From Corynebacterium kroppenstedtii (GTDB lineage: Bacteria > Actinomycetota > Actinomycetes > Mycobacteriales > Mycobacteriaceae): DNA of 23,002 bases. Shown in pieces: positions 16,200-23,002 of the stretch (positions are counted from its first letter, which is position 1; each line of letters opens with the position of its first letter). The stretch covers positions 1 to 23,002 of the forward strand of contig NZ_QFRA01000029.1 of the NCBI RefSeq assembly GCF_003243515.1, written 5' to 3'. The notes beneath the pieces are model-generated. The model made no database searches. It was not told the DNA's origin and was given only the letters and a program-made list of their open reading frames with translations. A program made the translations under genes and the position numbers.

Positions 16200-18755
16200 G
16201 TGCCTACTACGCCAGACAGTCTTTCATCTGGTACGAATCACACACCCTCGCGCGATGAGGTCGCCTCCATCGTCGACCACACTCTTCTCAAACCCGAATC
16301 AACGCATCACGACGTCGACGAGCTGATCCACGAGGCCACTGAGCTCGGAACATATTCCATTTGTGTCTCTCCATCGATGCTGCCCGTCACCGTTCCCGAC
16401 GGACTCCATGTAGCGGCGGTATGTGGCTTTCCTTCCGGAGCACACGCCAGTGAGATCAAAGCCGAAGAAGCCCGCCTGGCAGTCAAGAACGGCGCTGATG
16501 AAATCGACATGGTCATCAACATGGCGGCAGCAGCCGAAGGCGACTGGGCCACCGTCGAAAAGGACATTCGCGCAGTCCGAGATGCCGTCCCCTCACCCAC
16601 TGTCCTTAAAGTCATCCTCGAAACTGCTCTTCTTTCCGACGACGCTATTGTTGCCGCATGTAAAGCTGCGAAAAATGCGGGCGCGGACTTCGTCAAGACG
16701 TCGACAGGTTTCCATCCCAGTGGTGGTGCGAGTGCTCACGCCATTCGCCTCATTCGCGAGACCGTCGGGCCTGACATGGGGGTTAAAGCGTCGGGCGGAA
16801 TTCGAACAGCAGAAAAAGCACTGGAGATGATTGCTGCGGGGGCAAACCGCCTAGGGCTTTCTGGAACGCGAGCCGTTCTGGATGGCCTCGCAGACTCCTC
16901 TGAAAGTGACGACTCTACATATGACGATATCCTCGCCCGCGCAGAAAAATGGGCTGACAGCGATGTCGATTCCACAGACGCTGAAACGATCCGAGAACTC
17001 ATCAAAACACGGAACATCGACGAATTAGCCGCTCGCTTCTCCGGGCCACTGCAATTTGGAACTGCTGGTTTACGTGGTGAAATCGGCGCCGGTGAATCCC
17101 GGATGAACCGGTCCGTCATCATCAAAGCCACCGCAGGTCTCGTATCGTATTTAACCGAGTCCATCGGATCCGCGCCCGTCGTCGTTATTGGCCATGATGC
17201 TCGCCACGGGTCGGCAGAATTCGCTACCGATGCGGCTGAGGTTATTAATGCTGCTGGGGGCCACGCGCTACGTTTACCGAGCCATTTGCCTACCCCGTTA
17301 CTCGCGTTCGCGGTTCGGCATTTGAAGGCTGATGCCGGCATTATGGTCACCGCTTCTCACAATCCACCGCGAGATAATGGATACAAGGTCTATCTAGGTG
17401 GACGCATGACCGACCAGTGGGGCAACGGCGTACAAATCGTTCCGCCAGATGACAGCAATATTGCTAACGCAATCGCACAAACAGGTCCGGCAGAGGACAT
17501 ACCGCGTTCGTCAGAGGGCATTACCTTCCTTGGTGAGGAAGTGCGTGAAGCCTATCTCGCAGCCCTCGAGACAGAAACGGAACCATTCCGCACGTCGGAA
17601 ACCGCCAGCAAGGGCGATGACTCCTCCACATCCGACGAATCCCACAGTTCGTTCCACAGTGATATTTCCATCACCCTCACTGCAATGCATGGCGTTGGGG
17701 CCGAAACCGCCACAAAGGCGCTCAACAAAGCGGGGTTCACCAATATCACCCTCGTCAAGGAACAAGCCGAACCGGATCCAGACTTCCCCACCGTTTCATT
17801 CCCCAATCCAGAAGAAAAGGGAGCCCTGGATCTCGCTCTCAGCACCGCTCAACGTAGCCAGGCTAACGTCGTGATCGCTTTGGACCCCGACGCTGATCGG
17901 TGTTCCGTCGCCATTCCTACAAAGACTAGCGACACCACTGGGAGCGATGGGTCATCGACGGAACCAACGTATCGCCAACTAACTGGTGACCAAATTGGTG
18001 GTCTGCTCGGTGATTTCGTCACACGCACAAAGCTGCGTCCGGTTCACCAGAATTCAGGCTCGAATTCAGACGCAGCCTCAGGCGATGCGACCGCGGAGAC
18101 GTCGGATTCAGTCTTTGCCAACTCCATCGTCTCGTCTCGGCTACTGGGAGCTATTGCAAGCAAGTATGACCTCAATTACGGCCCTACGTTGACGGGCTTT
18201 AAGTGGATCGGGCGTACCCCGGACTTGGCATTCGGTTACGAAGAAGCGATTGGATACTGCACCTACCCACACATCGTCCGCGACAAAGATGGGGTGTCGG
18301 CAGCCGTCACCGTCGCGTACCTCGTCGACTCTTTGCATCGGGAAGGCAAAACGGTAGACGACCGGCTCACAGAGATCACACGCGACAACGGCGTCTACGC
18401 CACAACTCAGGCTGCATTCCGGGTTGAGAACCGCCAACGAATCGTCGATGGCATGTCCAAGCTAAGGACAACGCCGCCCGCTGAGTTTGCGGGATCGCCC
18501 ATCACAGAGTTCGCGGACCTTGCGGACGGGTACCACGGTTTACCGGGGACAGATGGTGTCCTGTTCCTCACGGAGGACAACACACGCGTCATCTGTCGGC
18601 CTTCTGGGACTGAGCCGAAACTTAAGTGCTATCTCGAGGTTGTCTTACCAGTCGATAAGGACGCGACAACAACCGAAATCATGGCGCTACAAACTCAAGC
18701 TCAGGCAAAGCTCGAGCAGATCCGTGCAGAAATAACGGTGGCCACTGGGTTCTAA
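16200..18755 (+). CDS. deoC: Fused deoxyribose-phosphate aldolase and phosphohexomutase-family (phosphopentomutase?) enzyme
   Basis: One 851-residue protein with two complete enzymes. Residues about 18-232 are DeoC, which cleaves deoxyribose-5-phosphate to glyceraldehyde-3-phosphate and acetaldehyde: Asp103 in EIDMVIN, Schiff-base Lys166 in FVKTSTGF, and Lys196 in GVKASGGIRT. Residues about 242-851 are a PMM/PGM-family mutase from its own N-terminal segment (ELAARFSGPLQFGTAGLRG, 275-293) through phosphoserine Ser386 in TASHNP, metal loop DPDADR (562-567), sugar loop GYEEAIGY (679-686) and phosphate site RPSGTEPK (800-807). No ATG, GTG or TTG codon occurs in frame between residues 221 and 290, so the second half lacks its own start. 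The start is GTG with GGAG 5 nt upstream. Next to deoA and without DeoB, the mutase half most likely makes deoxyribose-5-phosphate. Ser/Asp-rich insertions interrupt the mutase domain. Confidence 0.92.
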   Translation: MPTTPDSLSSGTNHTPSRDEVASIVDHTLLKPESTHHDVDELIHEATELGTYSICVSPSMLPVTVPDGLHVAAVCGFPSGAHASEIKAEEARLAVKNGADEIDMVINMAAAAEGDWATVEKDIRAVRDAVPSPTVLKVILETALLSDDAIVAACKAAKNAGADFVKTSTGFHPSGGASAHAIRLIRETVGPDMGVKASGGIRTAEKALEMIAAGANRLGLSGTRAVLDGLADSSESDDSTYDDILARAEKWADSDVDSTDAETIRELIKTRNIDELAARFSGPLQFGTAGLRGEIGAGESRMNRSVIIKATAGLVSYLTESIGSAPVVVIGHDARHGSAEFATDAAEVINAAGGHALRLPSHLPTPLLAFAVRHLKADAGIMVTASHNPPRDNGYKVYLGGRMTDQWGNGVQIVPPDDSNIANAIAQTGPAEDIPRSSEGITFLGEEVREAYLAALETETEPFRTSETASKGDDSSTSDESHSSFHSDISITLTAMHGVGAETATKALNKAGFTNITLVKEQAEPDPDFPTVSFPNPEEKGALDLALSTAQRSQANVVIALDPDADRCSVAIPTKTSDTTGSDGSSTEPTYRQLTGDQIGGLLGDFVTRTKLRPVHQNSGSNSDAASGDATAETSDSVFANSIVSSRLLGAIASKYDLNYGPTLTGFKWIGRTPDLAFGYEEAIGYCTYPHIVRDKDGVSAAVTVAYLVDSLHREGKTVDDRLTEITRDNGVYATTQAAFRVENRQRIVDGMSKLRTTPPAEFAGSPITEFADLADGYHGLPGTDGVLFLTEDNTRVICRPSGTEPKLKCYLEVVLPVDKDATTTEIMALQTQAQAKLEQIRAEITVATGF

Positions 18756-18812
18756 GAACCCGCGTGACTGGAGGTCCTTATGGACTTCTGGTTCCCACCG
18801 ACAACAGGTTTC

Positions 18813-18838
18813 GCACCGATTGTTTAATCAGTCGGTGC
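18813..18838 (+). terminator. Hairpin downstream of the deoC fusion
   Basis: GCACCGATTG and CAGTCGGTGC pair over ten positions (one G-T) with the loop TTTAAT, about 58 bp past the stop. No U-run follows. A weaker repeat (GAACC / GGTTC) precedes it. Confidence 0.45.
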
Positions 18839-18890
18839 AATCCGGCGCATGTCGTGTAACCCTATTTGGAGACTTTTGGGTATAAAGAAT

Positions 18891-18930
18891 CCCCAGCTAG
18901 AGGTTTAAAAGCTGTTCTAGCTGGGGCTTT
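18891..18930. terminator. Strong bidirectional terminator between the deo operon and tRNA-Lys
   Basis: Perfect 11-bp arms CCCCAGCTAGA (18891-18901) and TCTAGCTGGGG (18916-18926) with a 14-nt loop are followed by CTTT on the plus strand and ATTCTTT on the minus strand. It lies directly after the tRNA-Lys 3' end on the minus strand, so it probably ends that transcript and any read-through from deo. Confidence 0.75.
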
Positions 18931-18932
18931 AG

Positions 18933-19005
<73 letters not shown>

Positions 19006-19513
19006 AGAAAACAACGATCACCTGGGTGATAAACGTCGCATTATTGCAATACAAGAACCGGGTAAAACCGCGGTGTTGCAACGGGGAAGAACTATAGCAA
19101 CCTCTCACGAAACCAACAAATGTCCAGCTCACCACGACATAAAACGACGCCGAGCAGCCTCACCGTCGACATACTCCTTGCCGGCTACGTAATTCATTGC
19201 GCCGCAGATCACTCGCCCGCGGATCACTCAACAAACTAAACAAATATGAGCCCTCAGGGGGTTGACCAACCACATTGAATTCCATACAAAGCGTTATGGA
19301 GTCGTTCAGGGATTGTTCCCAAGTTGTTACCGCGCAAACACCCCGATTCTTCACAACGTCGCTTAAAGTTCTCTAGTACGATAAGAATCAACTTTATGGA
19401 CACATCACTGAAGGCGAGTGATCCAGAAGGTGTAACGCGAGGACCCCTCGCTGATATATCGTGTATGAACGGCTGCACACACGCAGCGAATGACGAATGT
19501 GTAAGGGTGGAAA
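19006..19513. other. Gene-free stretch between tRNA-Lys and the L,D-transpeptidase gene
   Basis: About 508 bp with only short, unsupported ORFs. On the minus strand TTTACC-N17-TAATGC (-10 at 19038-19043) is a weak candidate promoter for tRNA-Lys. Other items are a near-direct repeat GC(A/G)GATCACTC around 19203-19228 and a small hairpin GCGAGG / CCTCGC (19437-19451) in the leader of the next gene. No convincing promoter for that gene was found. Confidence 0.5.
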
Positions 19514-20716
19514 ATGCCACAACGTAGGTTCATGCGTAGCAAGCACGCACGCATGATCATTTCCGCTTTGGTGGTCACCGGAGTGATCGGAGTATCAGGC
19601 TGCACACTCCAAAAGGTTGAAAGCGGAAGTACGTCCAACAGAGCGAAAACCTCTGAGATGAAAGAGGACACCAAGCCTGTTGCCAGCGTCTCCGACGGCG
19701 ATACCGATGTTTCGGTCATTGATCCCGTCACCGTTAAGGCTGGCAGTAAGCTATCCGACGTCTCACTCACCTCTTCCGATGGGACAGAAGTTAAAGGTCA
19801 ATCAGAAAACGACGGAAAGTCGTGGAAAACTGACGAGGACCTCGGCTACGGCAAGACCTATACCTTGACCGCCACGGCCAAAGACAAGAAGCTTAATTCG
19901 ACGTTCACGACGGTGTCTCCAACCTATCCAATGTCCCCAACCGTCACCCCTGGTGATGGCATGAAGGTCGGCGTTGGACAGCCCTTGAGTATCGACTTCG
20001 GCGACTACGTCACCAACAAGAAGAAGATCGAAGACAACGTTGAAGTCACCACGGAACCCCACGTCGACGGATCCTTCTACTGGGTGAACGAACGTCTCCT
20101 GCGCTGGCGCCCCAAGGACTACTGGCAGCCAGGCACAAAGGTCACCGTCAAAACCAAGCTCTACGGTAAAGACCTCGGCGAAGGCAGCTATGTCAACGAC
20201 GACGTCAGCTCCAGCTTCACCATCGAAGATCAGATTATTGCCACTGCCGACGACAACACCAAAGAAATGGTTGTCAAGAAGAACGGCGAAGTTGTGAAGA
20301 CAATGCCCATCTCCATGGGTTCGGCTTCCTACCCCACTCCGAACGGCGTGTACTTCCTGGGAGACCACAACCCCTCCATGATCATGGACTCCTCTACGTT
20401 CGGTCTGCCGACCACTGCGGCCGGCGGATACCGCAGCACGGTGAACTACGCGACCCAGATGTCGTTCTCCGGCATTTACGTCCACTCGGCACCGTGGTCG
20501 ATCGCGCAACAAGGAAATACGAACGTTTCCCACGGTTGCTTGAACGTCAGCCCCGACAACGCGAAGTGGTTCCTCGAAAACACCACCATTGGTGACATCG
20601 TCGAGGTAAAGAACACACAAGGTGGACAACTTTCCGGCACCGACGGACTCGGCGACTGGAACATTCCATACGACAAGATCGTGGAAAGCGGTAAGAACGG
20701 GACAGTAGTCCAGTAA
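19514..20716 (+). CDS. lppS: L,D-transpeptidase lipoprotein (LdtMt2/LppS-like)
   Basis: A cell-wall enzyme of 400 residues that forms 3-3 peptidoglycan cross-links. The N-terminus has basic residues, a hydrophobic stretch and the lipobox VSGC with Cys30, so it is a predicted membrane-anchored lipoprotein. A linker rich in Ser, Lys and Asp follows. Then come Ig-like domains of the kind seen in mycobacterial Ldts (about 60-235) and the YkuD catalytic domain (about 240-368) with His324 in IYVHSAPW and the Cys motif SHGCLNVS (Cys342). The C-terminal GDWNIPYDKIVESG is typical of the Corynebacteriales enzymes. A GGTGG site precedes the first ATG. Such enzymes resist most penicillins but not carbapenems (family knowledge). 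Confidence 0.95.
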   Translation: MPQRRFMRSKHARMIISALVVTGVIGVSGCTLQKVESGSTSNRAKTSEMKEDTKPVASVSDGDTDVSVIDPVTVKAGSKLSDVSLTSSDGTEVKGQSENDGKSWKTDEDLGYGKTYTLTATAKDKKLNSTFTTVSPTYPMSPTVTPGDGMKVGVGQPLSIDFGDYVTNKKKIEDNVEVTTEPHVDGSFYWVNERLLRWRPKDYWQPGTKVTVKTKLYGKDLGEGSYVNDDVSSSFTIEDQIIATADDNTKEMVVKKNGEVVKTMPISMGSASYPTPNGVYFLGDHNPSMIMDSSTFGLPTTAAGGYRSTVNYATQMSFSGIYVHSAPWSIAQQGNTNVSHGCLNVSPDNAKWFLENTTIGDIVEVKNTQGGQLSGTDGLGDWNIPYDKIVESGKNGTVVQ

Positions 20717-20743
20717 TTACCCAGTGCCCTTCACCCTAAAGAT

Positions 20744-20774
20744 GGCCGACAGCTACGCCCCCTAGCTGCCGGCC
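20744..20774 (+). terminator. Hairpin terminator candidate after the L,D-transpeptidase gene
   Basis: GGCCG-a-CAGCT and AGCTG-c-CGGCC pair with one internal mismatch, 27 bp after the stop codon. No true U-run follows. Confidence 0.5.
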
Positions 20775-20794
20775 GTCATTGCATTCGTACGCCG

Positions 20795-20852
20795 TGCAGA
20801 CTGTTCCTCGCACAGTCTGCAGGCATCTCCGCGCATCACCCGCCCACGGGTG
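20795..20852 (-). terminator. Two hairpins downstream of the HAD gene
   Basis: A perfect 10-bp repeat TGCAGACTGT / ACAGTCTGCA (20795-20821) and CACCCG / CGGGTG (20837-20852) lie just past the HAD stop on the minus strand. They probably separate the convergent genes, although U-runs are absent. Confidence 0.4.
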
Positions 20853-20854
20853 AA

Positions 20855-21769
20855 CTAGTGCGCCCCAGAGCTACCGTCGAAAAGATGACGAAGAACCTGA
20901 ACAACCCCCGCCTCCGTATTAGCCGGAGCCCAATAATTAGCTTCCTCCATGATCGTGGGATGCGCGTTCTCCATCGCGAACGAGTACTGCCCTTCGGCAA
21001 TCATTTCGCGGTCGTTGAGATAATCACCAAACACTGCGGTCTGCTCGCGAGTCACCCCCAGAGCCTCTTGTAACCGACGCAGCGCCACCCCCTTATTCAC
21101 GCTGCTATCCATAACGTCGATCCAATGCTGCCCAGACACCACCGGGCGATAACGTTCATCGAGCGACCCAAAGATGCTTCCCGCCGCGGACTCGGCATCG
21201 TCGAAATCGTAAATAGCGAATTTGAGGAAATCATCCTCAACATCGGCAACATCGGGGACGACGTCTAACGACGCGTAGTACTTACGCGCTTCGGCCAGGA
21301 AAGCGTCGTCGTCCCTGTCGACATATGCACCGTCTGCAGCACACATGACGAGACCTAGGTTGCGCCCGACATCCACTCCCGTGCGGACAGCGTGAATAAC
21401 TTCTTGGGCAATCGACTCTGGAATGACGCTCTGCCACACTCTCTCACCCGAGTGGATAACGAGGTTACCGTTTTCGGCGATGAAGTCGTTCGTCTGCGGC
21501 AGAGAAACCTCTTCGCGGTCTTCCACGTCGTCCACGCCTGTCGCACCACTATCGGTCGGCCGAAACATCTTCGTTAACGTGGCTAATTGACGCCCACTAG
21601 CTGGCACAAACGTGACATTGTGCTCGGTTAACAGCCTATAAACCTCCCAAAAGCCCTCGGGAAGTTGCGAATCGCCATCCAACAGGGTGCCATCCATATC
21701 GCACACAACGAGGCGAATATCGAGCTCACGGGGATCTATATCCCTCCACATAATTCCGCGATGCTGCAT
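20855..21769 (-). CDS. HAD-superfamily (Cof-type, IIB) phosphatase
   Basis: A predicted cytosolic Mg-dependent phosphatase of 304 residues, probably acting on a sugar phosphate or similar small substrate. Motif I is DMDGTLLD with Asp24 nucleophile and Asp26; motif II is PASGR (Ser58); motif III is Lys226 in SSVNKG; motif IV is GDYLNDREM (Asp249, Asp253). The cap between motifs II and III is of the Cof/YbiV type. An acidic loop at about 71-93 is an insertion. Met7 (21751) is as good a start as the first Met; neither has a strong ribosome site. It is divergent from orn. The substrate is unknown. Confidence 0.9.
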   Translation of the reverse strand: MQHRGIMWRDIDPRELDIRLVVCDMDGTLLDGDSQLPEGFWEVYRLLTEHNVTFVPASGRQLATLTKMFRPTDSGATGVDDVEDREEVSLPQTNDFIAENGNLVIHSGERVWQSVIPESIAQEVIHAVRTGVDVGRNLGLVMCAADGAYVDRDDDAFLAEARKYYASLDVVPDVADVEDDFLKFAIYDFDDAESAAGSIFGSLDERYRPVVSGQHWIDVMDSSVNKGVALRRLQEALGVTREQTAVFGDYLNDREMIAEGQYSFAMENAHPTIMEEANYWAPANTEAGVVQVLRHLFDGSSGAH

Positions 21770-21796
21770 AACCCACAGCTTACGGAAAGGCTATGT

Positions 21797-21811
21797 CGCG
21801 GTGTCACCGCG
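21797..21811. promoter_or_regulatory. 15-bp palindrome in the HAD-orn divergent region
   Basis: CGCGGTG and CACCGCG flank a single T, a perfect palindrome about 30 bp upstream of the HAD start. It could be an operator or may arise by chance in GC-rich sequence. Confidence 0.35.
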
Positions 21812-21916
21812 GCCCACATCATCGGGCGGACTTTGTCACTGAGTCGAACTACACTGACAGCCGGGAAGAAACCACATCAATTAACGACGAGCAGTACACG
21901 TAGGAGAGCAGCACTA

Positions 21917-22585
21917 ATGACAGAATCCAACGAATCAAATACCACCGACGCGGCAGCACGCAAACCTGAGGACTCGAAGCTGGACCGCATTGTATGGATC
22001 GACTGCGAGATGACCGGCCTCGATCCCAGCACACACGTCCTCGTCGAAATCGCCGCCATCGTTACCGACGCAAACCTCAATATCCTTGACGAGGGCCTCG
22101 ATATTGTCATTCACGCCACTGATGACGAGCTCGCGAAGATGGACGATTTTGTTACCCAGATGCACACTAAGAACGGCCTCACTGATGAAATCCGCAAGTC
22201 CACTGTGTCCGTGGGCGAGGCAGAAAACGAGGTTCTCGATTACGTCAAGAAGTGGGTTAACGCGCCACGGACAGCGCCGCTAGCAGGTAATTCCATCGCT
22301 AGTGACCGGAAATTCATTGCGGCTTACATGCCGAAGCTGGATGAATTTTTGCACTACCGCATGATTGACGTCAGCTCCATCAAAGAACTCGCCCACCGCT
22401 GGTACCCCAAGGTGTATCAAAACCAGCCCAAGAAGGGGCTGGCCCACAGAGCATTAGCCGACATCGAAGAGTCGATCAGAGAACTGGACTACTACCGCCG
22501 AGCTGTCTTCATCACAGATGATCAGAGAGCCGAAGAGCGAATCCAATCAGCAGCAGATGAGGCCTCTCGCCGGTACCCGATTTAG
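21917..22585 (+). CDS. orn: Oligoribonuclease, DEDDh 3'-5' exonuclease
   Basis: A cytosolic exonuclease that degrades 2-5 nt RNAs, including the linear dinucleotide from c-di-nucleotide breakdown, and is essential in many bacteria. The open frame extends 84 codons upstream, but an AGGAG site precedes the ATG at 21917 and homology starts near WIDCEMTGLD. The 222-residue form has the DEDDh residues: Asp29 and Glu31 (IDCEMTG), Asp130 (NSIASDRKF), His177 and Asp182 (HRALADIEES). The N-terminal 20 residues are acidic and Ser/Thr-rich, and a C-terminal extension of about 20 residues goes beyond the E. coli length (181). It precedes tRNA-His. Confidence 0.96.
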   Translation: MTESNESNTTDAAARKPEDSKLDRIVWIDCEMTGLDPSTHVLVEIAAIVTDANLNILDEGLDIVIHATDDELAKMDDFVTQMHTKNGLTDEIRKSTVSVGEAENEVLDYVKKWVNAPRTAPLAGNSIASDRKFIAAYMPKLDEFLHYRMIDVSSIKELAHRWYPKVYQNQPKKGLAHRALADIEESIRELDYYRRAVFITDDQRAEERIQSAADEASRRYPI

Positions 22586-22601
22586 CAGTTCACGACGTGA
22601 T

Positions 22602-22631
22602 TTGGGAACTGCCCACCATCTGTTCTAGTAT
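22602..22631 (+). promoter_or_regulatory. Candidate promoter of tRNA-His
   Basis: TTGGGA (22602-22607) and TAGTAT (22626-22631) with an 18-bp spacer lie about 45 bp before the tRNA. A CTGTTCT / AGAACAG repeat (22620-22626, 22658-22664) overlaps the -10 and encloses a 12-bp palindrome CGCTGCGCAGCG. Confidence 0.4.
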
Positions 22632-22677
22632 TTACAGCGCTGCGCAGCGTTCTTGTGAGAACAGCGTCGCAGCAATG

Positions 22678-22753
22678 GTGACTGTAGTTCAGCTGGTAGA
22701 GCACCAGGTTGTGATCCTGGGTGTCGCGGGTTCGAGCCCCGTCAGTCACCCCA
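22678..22753 (+). tRNA. tRNA-His (GUG)
   Basis: Acceptor GTGACTG / CAGTCAC, D arm, anticodon stem CCAGG / CCTGG with loop TTGTGAT (anticodon GTG at 22711-22713), T arm GGTTCGAGCCC, discriminator C73 and encoded CCA. A G just before position 1 (22677) can pair with C73, the hallmark extra G-1 of tRNA-His. Confidence 0.97.
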
Positions 22754-22757
22754 ACGA

Positions 22758-22797
22758 GTCCCTCCGACACTTCGGTGTTGGAGGGACCTTTGTCATT
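22758..22797 (+). terminator. Strong intrinsic terminator after tRNA-His
   Basis: Thirteen-base arms GTCCCTCCGACAC and GTGTTGGAGGGAC (one G-T pair) close a TTCG tetraloop, followed by CTTTGTCATT. It starts 5 bp after the CCA end. Confidence 0.85.
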
Positions 22798-22843
22798 CCG
22801 AAGCCGCTCTCAAATAAGAATCTCGCAGCCCTGTACAACAAGA

Positions 22844-22866
22844 CCGCACTCCATGAGGAAGTGCGG
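22844..22866 (-). terminator. Terminator hairpin of the partial membrane protein gene
   Basis: On the minus strand CCGCACT and AGTGCGG arms with a 9-nt loop are followed by TCTTGTTG, 24 bp after the stop of the gene at the window end. Confidence 0.6.
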
Positions 22867-22890
22867 TTAGTGTGAATCTACTAAAAAGGG

Positions 22891-23002
22891 CTAATTGTTC
22901 CGGTGAGCCGACAGGAGCTTCTGGATTTCCTTAATCTCCTTGGATTGCTTCCTCTTGCTCCGCATTGTCAACAGAACCACACCAGCCACGGCGACGCCGA
23001 TA
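22891..23002 (-). CDS. C-terminal end of a membrane protein (5' part outside the window)
   Basis: The last 36 codons of a gene entering from beyond the window edge, too short for most ORF calls. The translation ends IGVAVAGVVLLTMRSKRKQSKEI and then KEIQKLLSAHRNN before TAG: a hydrophobic segment followed by a Lys/Arg-rich amphipathic tail, as in a single-pass or multi-pass membrane protein with a cytoplasmic C-terminus. A terminator hairpin follows 24 bp later, which supports a real 3' end. The family cannot be identified from this piece. Confidence 0.6.
   Translation of the reverse strand, partial: IGVAVAGVVLLTMRSKRKQSKEIKEIQKLLSAHRNN

Noticed and set aside
19802..20629. 275-codon minus-strand ORF
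   Set aside because: It is antisense to the L,D-transpeptidase gene, is Val/Gly rich, and has no family features.

Overview
The window looks like chromosomal DNA from a high-GC Gram-positive of the Corynebacteriales, most likely a Corynebacterium with intermediate GC. The evidence is the protein set: a Rv2466c-type CPFC thioredoxin-fold protein beside an actinobacterial RpiB that has Glu in place of the catalytic Cys, a divergent M1 aminopeptidase PepN, an EttA/thioesterase/unknown-protein operon, a CopD-CtaG fusion, and an L,D-transpeptidase lipoprotein close to oligoribonuclease. The order rpiB, Rv2466c-like, pepN matches M. tuberculosis as I remember it. The species is not resolved.

Layout. 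1-4144: rpiB and a mycothiol-type DsbA-like gene (minus), divergent from pepN (plus). 4174-7121: a minus-strand operon of ettA, a hotdog thioesterase and a conserved unknown gene, with a structured-looking ettA leader. 7356-8465: an SSB-like gene, then a gene-free stretch with two perfect inverted DnaA boxes and two degenerate ones. 8466-11417: dps and the CopD-CtaG membrane protein (both minus). 11545: tRNA-Arg(UCU). 11944-18755: a deoxyribonucleoside salvage module (deoR; nupC and cdd on minus; deoA and a deoC fusion on plus). 18933-19005: tRNA-Lys(CUU). 19514-22585: an L,D-transpeptidase lipoprotein, a HAD phosphatase and orn. 22678-22753: tRNA-His(GUG), followed by a strong terminator and the 3' end of a membrane protein gene running off the window.

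The main result is the salvage module, which fits between two tRNA genes. NupC imports nucleosides, Cdd deaminates (deoxy)cytidine, and DeoA releases deoxyribose-1-phosphate. A single 851-residue polypeptide then carries a complete deoxyribose-5-phosphate aldolase (DeoC) fused to a complete phosphohexomutase-family enzyme. No classical phosphopentomutase (DeoB) is present, so the mutase half is the obvious candidate to convert deoxyribose-1-phosphate to deoxyribose-5-phosphate for the aldolase half. The window therefore appears to encode a two-step bifunctional enzyme. The module has its own SorC-type DeoR. An inverted repeat overlaps the -35 of the deoA promoter, and a triplicated TTGTTCA/TGAACAA element lies between deoA and the fusion gene and can be read as an operator or as an attenuator.

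No CRISPR array, prophage, insertion sequence or replication origin was found.
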